Positions 41,101 through 52,400 of a stretch of DNA of 64,000 nucleotides are shown here, piece by piece. The stretch lies in contig NC_092195.1 of the NCBI RefSeq assembly GCF_043641665.1, positions 20,779,774 through 20,843,773 on the forward strand. The letters run 5' to 3'. Source of the DNA: Enoplosus armatus (taxonomy: Eukaryota > Chordata > Actinopteri > Centrarchiformes > Enoplosidae). The notes below the pieces were generated by a model. The model ran no database searches, was not told where the DNA came from, and was given only the letters and a program-made list of their open reading frames with translations. How positions within the stretch are numbered: position 1 is the first letter of the stretch; each line of letters begins with the position of its first letter. The translations under genes and the position numbers were made by a program.

Positions 41101-42311
41101 CGTGAAGATCCCAGCTGATATCAGAAGATACAGCACTCCCAGAATCCCTGCAGTAGCTCTGAAATGGCTTCTTTTGACAGCTGAAAGATTGTTCTGAGTG
41201 AGTGGTCCTACAGAGACAAAGTACAGTAAAACATGTAGTCATGAAGCATGTCTGAAGTGGCTTTTTGAAATTGCTCTCATCCGCTCAGTAAGAACTGTGA
41301 CATTTTAACTCGTGTGGCACTAAATTGCATTTCAGCGTCTCAAAGTCTCCACAGCACAGATCAGTCTAAAGTTAAATTGATTCTTTTCTACTAAAGTTAA
41401 ATGGAGTAAGCAGTCATCGTCAGGATTTAATCAAACATGCACAAATATCGGTTGTCTTCCTTCTACAATATTCAGTTGTTATTTTATACTTACGGACTTT
41501 ACGGGACTCATGATCAGTTTGACTGTGTTTCAAAGTGTCTTCGTTCTTGTAGATCTCCACCTGGCTCTCGTCTTTTTCTCCTCCGTTGTTGTCTCCTCTG
41601 CTATATCTCACCTTCAAACTCAAATCTGGTGCTTGAATGTCTGTAGACATCTTGAGAGGTGAAAGAACTTGAGACGAAGTGGTCCTAATCTTTACTGTTT
41701 GTTTCTCTGTGAGTGTGGCAGCTTTTAAACAGGGAGCATCAAGGAAGTAGCAGCCAGACAGACCACAAATACAGATGTACTATCAACACATTTGTTGCAG
41801 ACTTCAGTTTTTGCCAAACTGCAATAAATTCCAGCATTTCTTCACCCAACAATGTGGAGATATTTACAATTATGTTCTTATAGTTACATTTTGAAACATA
41901 TTAAATTGGAAGAAATCAGAAAAGAATATCAAAATCACCGTATTAAAAACCCTGTTAAGTACGTCACAGCTGAAACAGGTGACACGACTGCTCACGGTTG
42001 CCAGTTCTTGAGGTAACACAACTATAGCTCTACTGATACTGGATTCTTAAGGCCAATACTGATAATTGATATTTTACATTTAGAATTTGAGTTTGCATTA
42101 ATGGTAAACAGCAACAGTAAATAAAACTGCAACAGATCCAAAAACCGAGAGCCGTCGCCCTTAGATGAAGTGAATGCAGTACTGCTTATAGAAATACAGG
42201 CTTTACAAAACGTCTCCCTTCAGTTAAAGGAAATAGAAGCCTGTTTCACTCTTTGAGGATGTTCTGCGGTCTGGAGCAGTGCAATGAACCATGTTGTTAA
42301 AGTTGTGTTAA

Positions 42312-42342
<31 letters not shown>

Positions 42343-45300
42343 AATTTGTCTGCATCAGATTAGCAAGCAGCTGGTTGTTTTTATCGCGTTCGTTTTTGGG
42401 TAATCATGTTTGACACGCCGGAACATGTTTTTCACCGTTGATGTGGAAACATGATGATATATTCCACGAAATGATTTAAATTTTTGTACCATCAAAAGAT
42501 GTTGCCATACAGTACATAATATAGCAGCTATCATGTTCAGTCTGCTTTTAACTTACACTTTAACAACATGAATCTTCACTGGAACTGTTTAGTAATGAGG
42601 CAAGTTGTGTTTGAAGGGATAAAAGTAAGAATCACATTTCCACCATTCTCTCTAGATAGTTGAGCATTACATGTAAATGTTTAAAACTTTTTTCACTTTG
42701 ACATCACAACACAACCAAACCTAATGAATTAATACCTTTAGTGAAGCAAACTAAGCAAACCTGAATACACTTTGCTCCTTGTTTTGGCAGCAGAGATGTG
42801 AAGCAGTAGAACATGTTTCGTTTGCATGAGCAGTAACTTGATACAGCTCTGACACGGTGTAAAGAGAACAGTAACAAGCAGTGAGGCTGGTATCAATGAG
42901 ATAAAATGGTACTTGAGACCATAAATAGTATCAAAAACAGGGTTTGATTTCATTAAAATGTGTTCTAAATTGCATCTGCATTGAATCCAGATGTGAGACC
43001 TTTAAATGACTTTAAAAGTGTAAATGTTTAAGATGAGGATTGTGGTGAAAGCCAGCTATTATTGGGCAGGTTGGGGACATGAAGTTTTGGCAACAGTGGC
43101 ATTAATTTCACACAATAAACACAGACAGATCTAACTGAACACAAACATATTACTCAACTAAACCAAAGTAAAGACAGCCTGTGATTCCATGTTTTTCTTT
43201 ACTTTGATTGTAATTTCCCTTTAGGGCTACTGAGTAAATAAGTGCACATGTTGTGTGGATGACAGCAGAGAAACAGTATCTATGTAATCCAGGTTATGTA
43301 GCATGCAACACACAATAAACAACTGAATAAATGTACAATTTGAATTGGTCTGATTTGACAACACTTCACGTCCCTCTTTCATCAAAGAATACAGGAAATC
43401 TATTTCTCACAGATCCAGTTCTTATAATAATAATATTGTCTTTGTGTCCATTGTCCTTGTTGATTGCAGCATGCAGCGCGGTGGTTCCTGGGCTGCTGTG
43501 GTGATCCAGTAGCCCAGAACCTGTAGGACAAATGAAATGTACTTCTCCTGATTATTTTCAATTTGAAGTAAACCGTTGAATTTCACTTCACAAATATTTA
43601 TATTATCGGTAATTATTATTACCAATAACTTGTTTAACACATAATTCAGTTTAGTAAATCGATATTATTTGTATTGTATATAAAGTTATTATTTTTTTGT
43701 TTTTCTCCTACTTTTTAAAACATATTTATTTTAGTGACAAATGGAATTGTGATGGAAACAAAAAAACTCACATTTCTGTCAGCGGTGATCTGTCCACCCA
43801 TTCCCATTGCCATCCTGTTGTTGTCCATTTTTCCATGAGACCAATCCAGGACTCTCCATACATATTCAGCTCAATGACAAATTTCTAGCAGTTTAGAAGA
43901 GACGATAATCATTTCTCCGTTTATAATTCAGTATTTCTATTGTTGTAAACGTCAGAAGGAAAAAGAAAATCTGTTGCAGCTTTTCAGTTTGTCCATGGAG
44001 CATGAATCAGAAACACTTACAGTTTGGTATGGGCTAATAATTCATGTAACATCATGACTGTAGTTTTTGTTTTTTAATCACTGTCATTTTGGACAATAAC
44101 CTACAAAAAACACACTGAAGACAATGAACGGGGTCAAGACAGGAAGCGGGTCCAAAACACAAGTAACAGATCACACGCTCACCTGTTCATCTTTGTCGTT
44201 GATGATCACCAGATGTGCTCCTTTGTCCTGACAGTCAGTTCTGCTGTCATCCCAAGTTTTCTGCTCGTTGGATTTAAAGTAACAACTGCATCCAAACCTC
44301 TTCCATCCTTCAGGACACCACTTCCCTTTGTGTCAAACAAGTGTTTTAAAGATAGATTTCACGTCATTTAGTGTCAAATTGATAAGACTTGTAGTTTAGA
44401 TCTTTAATGTATGTATGTAATGTCTGTAAATACTATAACAGAAATATCCACATAGCAGTTCAACAGCAACAGTTATGATTAAAAGTCAAGGCACAGTCAA
44501 GTTATATCATGTAAATATATATACTACTATATAATCTTGGTGTTCACTGTTAGTTTTTAAACTTATCTCACCTTCAATTTTGTCCTTCAGCTGCTTCACT
44601 TCATCCCGTAACTGGCTGTGATTTTTACTCAGTGTTTCATAACTGCTCTGTAACTGACTGTTGTTGACTGCCATAACTTGAGAAAAACAACAATAAATTA
44701 AACAGTAGGACAATATGTTGAGACGTATGCTTAATAGGCAGTGTGTGTATCATAGTGTTTGCTCATTTGTTCTGAAACCTCTCCTACCTGAAATCTTCCC
44801 CTGGAGCTGGCTGTAGTTGTTGCTCAGTTTGTCGTATCTGTTCTGCAGCTGGTCTTTTTCCAAAGTGACTAAAATATTGTTGAGAACAACATAAGAAACG
44901 GACCAACAGCACCAAATCATTCTTCTTTAAACTAAAGACAAAGTTATTTCTAGTGCATGATTAAATGTCACTCTCACTATTTCAAACTGGAATTCAGTTA
45001 TTTGATGTACCTGCAGTGTATGTGGAGGTGTTGTAACTGCTGGATAACTGACCTGCTAGCTGAAGTGTGAACTAGAACCAAGAAGCAGATCAACAACATC
45101 AAGTGATTGTGCTTAAATATGGTGAAATGGGGTGTTCTGAATGCTCACTGAAAGAATGAATGTTTAGTTAACCTTCATCATTCCTCCTCTCAGGACTGGC
45201 TCTGAAGTGATCCCCTCCGAAGAAAAATTAGGGACATAACAGTCTTTGTTGTGTGCAAAAATGTATGTTTAAGTTCAAGCTCACATGAGGCTTCATTAGT

Positions 45301-46172
45301 CTGAGCTTGTGTGTTTTTAGTACGATGTTCCCTCTTTGTTGACAGTGTTTCCTTGTTGAGCCGTGGCAGAACGATGCGCTCTGGTAGTCGCATGTTGGTT
45401 TGCTGCTGAGACACAACACCAGCAATAAACCAACATGCCACTAGGACCAAGAGACCCGCTGGAGTTTTATAACTCTTCTCTCTAAGTCTTAGCTTCAGCT
45501 GAATGTTGTGGTGTTTGTGTTTCAAAGTCTGGTACTCCTGAGCGGAACTAGCAATATTGCCAACCAATCACAGTAATATTATTTTATTTAATAATGCTAC
45601 AAATAGCCTGTATCTTTAGATATGCTTGTGGAGGACCAGGAAGTCCATTTTAGTATAACTGAGCAACCTTTGGTGGGAAAATGTAATCAATGCTCTTCAT
45701 AGACACACAGTAGTTGTACCAAGTTTAGGTTTGGTTGAGTTTGGTTCTCACTTGTTGTGGCGTGTTGTATTTTATCTTACAATGTATGGATAAGAGGATG
45801 ATTCCAGTTATCAGGAGAAGGCAGAGCAGTCCTAGACAGAGTGCTGCGGCACTGAAAGGCCTTCTCTGGACGGCTGGACGATGATCCTCAGAGTGCTGTC
45901 CTGAAGTGGCAGAGCACACAGAGAGCAGGTTCATGAAAGGAAGATGTTATCTTAGCTTTTTCCTGTCATCCATGTCTGATACGATAACATTTACTCTGTA
46001 GCTTCATTGCTTTGATCTGTGGTTGGTGACATCTGTACACAACTGTGAAATGGAGCCTTTCAAACAAATCATTATTATTTTATTATTCGTTATGTAAGCC
46101 AAATATTATTTTGATGTAAAACAAATGTGAACTTGTGTCTCTCTCTCTCTGTTGGTGGTAATACTCTCTCTC

Positions 46173-46235
<63 letters not shown>

Positions 46236-46352
46236 GTTGTTGGTAATAGTCTCTCTCTCTCTCTCTCTCTCCCTGTTGTTGGTAATAGTCTCTCTCTCTC
46301 TCTCTGTTGTTGGGAATAGTCTCTCTCTCTCTCTCTCTCTGTTGTTGGGAAT

Positions 46353-46387
<35 letters not shown>

Positions 46388-46397
46388 TGTTGGTAAT

Positions 46398-46444
<47 letters not shown>

Positions 46445-49400
46445 TGTTGGTAATAGTCTCTCTCTCTCTCTGTTGTTGGTAATAGTCTCTCTCTCTCTCT
46501 GTTGTTGGTAATAGTCTCTCTCTCTGTCTCTCTGTTGTTGGTAATAGTCTCTCTCTCTCTCTTGTTGGTAATAGTCTCTCTCTCCCTCTCTGTTGTTGGT
46601 AATAGTCTCTCTCTCTCTCTCTCTCTCTCCCCCTGTTGTTGGTAATAGTCTCTCTCTCTCTCTGTTGTTGGTAATAGTCTCTCTCTCTCTCTCTCTCTCC
46701 CTGTTGTTGGTAATAGTCTCTCTCTCTCTCTCTCTGTTGTTGGTAATAGTCTCTCCCTGTTGTTGGTAATAGTCTCTCTCTCTCTCTCTCTCTCTCCCTG
46801 TTGTTGGAAATAGTCTCTCTCTCTCTCTCTCTCTCTCTGTTGTTGGTAATAGTGTCTCTCTCTCTCTGTTGTTGGTAATAGTCTCTCTCTCTCTCTGTTG
46901 TTGGTAATAGTCTCTCTCTCTCTCGGCTCTGTATTGATAATAATAATTATATCAAAATGATGCCAAAAACAATGAAATAATGGATCCGAGTTGTGTTCGA
47001 AACAACTTTGACCAGAGAGATCTGGTTCCTTTTTTTGGCGGAACATAACTGATTACAAGAAACATCTGCAAAACACAAGGGTTCAGACGGCACATGTGGA
47101 AAAATAGAAACAAACATAGATGCTGATGGGCTGATCGTCCAACATGAAAGTTTAAAATTAAAGCATTATTTTTTCATAATATTGAATATAATTTATCACT
47201 TACCTCCTTCGTGTGACTGAAAATCATTGTGATCATCTCTGATAACGTCTGCACTCTCGTAGATATCCACCTCTCTTTCCTCCCACTCTGCTTTGTCTTC
47301 TTGCACCTTTCTGTTGTATCTCATCGTCGTTAAGAAATCTGGTTTGGCATAAATATCTGAGGACATCGTGAGAGAGACAATTGAACAGTAGCTGCACTTA
47401 ACTTACTCTTACTGCACTGTGTTGATTGGTTACTATGCTGCTGTACAATTTTAATGTGTACTACTATAATATGCAGTACTAACTATGGTACAAATAACTT
47501 CTGCTGTCAGTGTTTTTTGCCCCTGCTTCTGTCTGGTTTCAGTAGAAAACATACAGGAAGTAGCAGCATGCAAAGAAACACACATACACCCTTTTTATTC
47601 TTTTGACTCTTTGGGATAAAAAACTCTCGTTTGGTAGTTTTCTTAACATCAGCTAGGAGACTCCATCTTCCAGTGTTTGGATTTATGAAACAAACTTAGA
47701 CAAACTATAAATACATGGCTGTAAAATAAAAAGGAGAGAGTTTGGAGATACAAGGTTTGTGATCTACCCACTGTTATTCACACATTCATGGTTGACTGGC
47801 ACACACACACACACACACACACACAGCAAATTAACACTTTGGCCAAAAGAGGAAATGTCACTTTGCTCTGTTATTTCCCATTGTCTCATAGAGAAACTGA
47901 AACTGTTTTCCAACGAAGTTGTAGTGTTTAGTTCTTATCCGTCACTTAAAAAAAGATGAATTAAAATACATATCCTGCTTTGGAAAAACGTATTAGACCA
48001 ATCCACGATTTAACAACATACAGTACGCTCACTACTGCAGGGCAGATTGTCCTGAAAATGACACCCTGATGTTTTCATTACTGCCACCATCAGGCCAAAT
48101 CAAAAGAAACACAAAAATGTAAAAGCAGCTTTATGCGCCACAGTGCATGAACCTAAGAATACCAGAAAAGCCAGTATGTGTGTTTCTGAACATTTTGTAC
48201 TTATGAGAACATTAAGTGCATTACTCAAGTTTGCCTTTATTATGTAGTTTTTAAGGGAGGGCAGCAAGAAGTGTGGTAAATCATCAAGCACATTACATCA
48301 CAGTGACGTGGAACACATGTTGGCCTGCATGTCACCAGGAAACTGAGAAAGATCTGTTTCTCACAGATCCATCGGTTGGATCCATTATTGGTGTGTGTCC
48401 ATTTTCCTTGCAGATGAAGTGTGCTGTGGACCCGGCCCCACCCACAGGGTTTACATTAGGCATAATTGGTATAAGATCATGTAGGCAGTTCTCGTGCTCG
48501 CCCATAAAATGAATTCTGGACTGACACTCCTCTTGAGCTCCACATTTAGTGTCTTTATGTCTTTCAACTGGGATATACACCATAGAAGAAGAGTTTCAGA
48601 AAGTGAAATGACATTTTTTATTTATTCCAAAGTCAAGAAGAGTCTGCCGTCAGTGAGGAGGGCAGCACAGAGGAGGGTTAATATGAACATGCTGCTGCCC
48701 TCGTGTGGTAGAGCAGCAGACTGCAAGTTCATTCAGGATCCGAGATCAGTGGCTTCAACCTCTTCAACCAAAACCCAAGTTCAGAATGTGGTGGGACAAA
48801 ACATTTCAGATTCAGTACTTCATATTTAGATTGTGTACAGGGATTCAGAAAAACAAATTAATATTAATCTTCAGCCCAGCAGCGACACAACACACACATC
48901 ATGTTGCACTGATGTCTTGTTAAAATCAGAGTCGAATTGTTCAGTGAACACTGAAAGACACGCACACAGACATGTAGGCACATACATGTGAGTCGCTTGA
49001 CTCGTCTTATCATTGATGGTATTCTCCAGTGTGTGGAAACTCACCTGTTTGCACTGAGTGTGGATGTGATGTGTTTGGAAGGAGGACCGTTAGTGGTGCA
49101 CGTCCCAACATGGGTTGACTCTGCTGTTGCTGTCTGCTGAAATACTTTTTACACTCTGCTTTTCAGTAACGTGTAATTCCGCGTTCAGACTAGACGATAT
49201 CAGCCCGGCAACAGCCCGACCCGACAGACGTTGGGGGCGCTGGAAACGAAGATGGCCGTCAGTTTTATCCCGTGTATCATAGGGGATGACAACCAACGGC
49301 ACATCTGGGACGCCACACGACACCCGACAAAAAGATGAGCGTGTCAGAATTGTTTTAGCGCTCTGTAAACATGGCGGAGGTCATCTTTCTGAGACACCCA

Positions 49401-52400
49401 GTATCTTACACACACCTTTACATTCTTGTTCCCAGATGTTGGTCCCTAACAACCTCTTCCCAATGACTTCATGAAGGTCATGAAAGACTGCAAGCTATGG
49501 TTGGTCCTCCGTCTGTCATGTCTCTCGGTCGAGTCACGGCAAGAATTTATGACTCTATAATCGCGTAATCTGACACAGTGATCATCTTAACAGACAAAAA
49601 CATTGTGTCGTCTGAACCCGGCGTAACCGGGTTCGTCTTGGATGTCACGGTACAAGAAGAGTGTTAAACTGTTGAGGTTAGCCAATCAACAGGAAGTCTT
49701 CAGGACAGTGTTCCACATGACCAGTGGAAGCCAGTGGATATACAGGACTACACATTAGTCAACATGACGGTCTGTCTTTAACACTCTTTCTGCATCTCTC
49801 TCTCTCTCTCTCTCCAGGGGCCGACCGGTCCAGTAGGTGATACAGGAGTACCAGGACCTCAGGGACCCCAAGGACCACAGGGACCCAGTGGACGCTCCAT
49901 CATAGGACCCCCAGTAAGACGACACATAAAATGATTCCCCAGATCTCAGTTCTCTTTAAGTTTCTCCATTTTTATTTTGAAAATTAACTTTATTATTTAC
50001 TATATTCCCTGTTATATCAACAACATACTGTACATACAAACAGGAAAATAAAGTATACGTTTTTATCTGCAGGGGGCTCCAGGTGAGAGAGGACAGAAAG
50101 GTGAGGCTGGACAACAAGGAACACAGGTAATGGACATGTGAATTTAACGTACAAAGACATGTTTGGTTAAAGTAATATAACGTTTAATTTGGGATTATTG
50201 TAAGGTCTACATGATGGACATGCGCGTCATACATGTGAATATTGTACATTTTGTGTGGTACTTAGTAATCATTAATTGTCATCAAATCAGGCTCATGTTA
50301 ATAAGACACCAAACATCTACAGTAGCTCGTAGCTGCTCACCTCATCAAAACGTGGTTTGGGTCAATGGCGAGCTGTGTTTTAGTCAGAGATACAAATGAA
50401 TGAACATTGTGAGTGACAGAACATTGGGCGGTGTGCTGTTCCAGAAAGGTCTGTTGCTTTGAAAGAGCCTCCCACAAGTAATTACTGCTCGACTGTAAAT
50501 GACTGGGACTAATATGACCTTTTGGAAGCAAATAGTTGTCAGATTTTGAATAATGCCATTTGCTAAAGGTTGATCAGAATCAGAATCAGAATCAGAATCA
50601 GAAACTGTTTATTGCCAAGTAACATACATTACAAGGAATTTGCTGTAACATACATTACAATTACATTGATTTCTGTGGTTCAAATCTATTTCTCTTCCCC
50701 GAGTGTGTGACACTTCAGCGAGATCCAATCTGACAGTTTGTGCAGCAACACAGTTTGTAGGAAGAGTTCATTTTTGCGTCTACTGGCAGCAGTGCAACAA
50801 AGGTCCCCAGCTGGACTCCAACCAGGGACATTGTAGTTCTAAGATACACGTCCGAACCACTCCAAGTCAAGGAGCATTAAGAAAACCACGTTTTGTACCC
50901 CTGAAAAAGGGGGTGTGCTGCTCAAACAGTCACATGTGTCCAGTTTTTTAAATGCTGATGTCATTTTTTGTGAAGCTGTAGACCTGCAGTGACCTCTGCT
51001 CTCCTCTCGGTGTTTCAGGGAATTCCTGGCAGAGCTGGATCTCCGGGCAGAGAAGGACCTGCAGGATCCAGAGTGAGTCCCCTCATATTATATATAATAC
51101 TGTCAACACCAACACTGACACCTCTGCAGAGGTAGTGAATCATTTCATTTCATACTGCAGCTGACTGATGATTGATGCTACAATTAGTACAGATACTTCT
51201 ACTGCTACAACCCTTGTTGATACTACAGTACTAATGCTGATACTGGTCATAGTACAATAACTCTTACTGCTGTAACTGGTAACAGTTTGGTTACTAATAC
51301 TACTTCTACCTCTACTTTTACCACTACCATTACTATTACTACTACAGCTTCTACCAGTGCATCTGATACATCAACAGTGCTTCTATTGCATCTATTGGAA
51401 ATACTACCATTACTACTAATACTACTTTTGCTACTATTACTTCTATTACTATGACTACTACTCCAACACCAATGACTACTATTAAATCCACTCCATCACT
51501 TCACAAGTGCAGTGTAACTGTGCAAGTCTCAGTGGTTGTAATGGTAGCAGTAGAAAACCCTGCTTTTCCTGCTGCTAATACTTCTTCTACTAGTAATTAT
51601 AGTTTTCAGTCAGCTCTTTTCAAAATGGATTTACTAAATATTTTTACCAGTGAAACCAAATCAAAGCCAACAAGGTGAGCAATGAAAACATCAGATGAGA
51701 TGAATAACTGGGACATCACCTGAACACTTTATACACACAAACACCAACATTTTAGTCACTTGTGGACTTCTCCACAGGGACTGCCAGGCAAAGACGGCCC
51801 GCCGGGCAGACAGGGTCCATCTGGAACCATCGTGAGTGACGTTGTTTATCTGTTGTGTTTGTTAGTTTGTGTACACACAAATGTGTATTTGTGGCAGCTG
51901 AACCGGACAGAGTTGCAGGTTACTGTCCTGCCTCTGGTTCTTTTTTTGGGAAGATTTGATTTTGAATCCAGTGATAATGTCAACTGAAGGTGCTTTAAGT
52001 TGATTACAGTGAAGACAAAAGAGAAGCTGCAGACTGGACACTGTCTTCATCAAGATCCTGTAAATCACATCAAAGTCTTGTCAAAGTCAAACTGCAGCTC
52101 TCCAACCCGGTTGTAACAGGCCAGTGGAGAATCAAGCAAAAACACATCAGTTCAGTTGATTATGAAAATACAGTGACAGGATAATCTGCTCTCAGTTTAC
52201 ATCCACTGCTGTGTGAAATGTGAACTGCAGAATATGTAGTGAATGTTTGTGAGGTCAGAGAAAAACCACAGTGGATGAATTTTTGCATCAAATTAAATGA
52301 TTCTTGTTTTGGACCGATTGGAAGGCTGCTGTGGAAAAAGACGATACCTGTCAAAAATATAAAAAACACTATATTTATACATATTTTATACATAATACCT

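Larger units (their letters stand above)
34890..49817. other. 14.9-kb col14a1 intron hosting an antisense lectin gene family
   Basis: By far the longest complete intron in the window. On the minus strand it holds one intact and three broken C-type lectin receptor copies, together with two MITE-type elements, a dispersed repeat, the compound TC minisatellite and microsatellites. The flanking collagen exons join in frame (GEPGPV then GPTGPV), agreeing with the human protein, so no collagen exon is missing from it. Confidence 0.85.

Noticed and set aside
45011..45059. Lectin exon 3 starting at 45059 (upstream 'cttcag' acceptor)
   Set aside because: It would be 49 bp and shift the frame; the AG four bases downstream gives 45 bp in phase.
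46090..47046. 318-codon minus-strand frame rich in [11 protein letters not shown]
   Set aside because: Product of the compound TC/GA minisatellite; the intron of the lectin gene spans it.
51451..51678. 75-codon Thr-rich frame
   Set aside because: Partly translation of a decayed TAC/ACT repeat in an intron.
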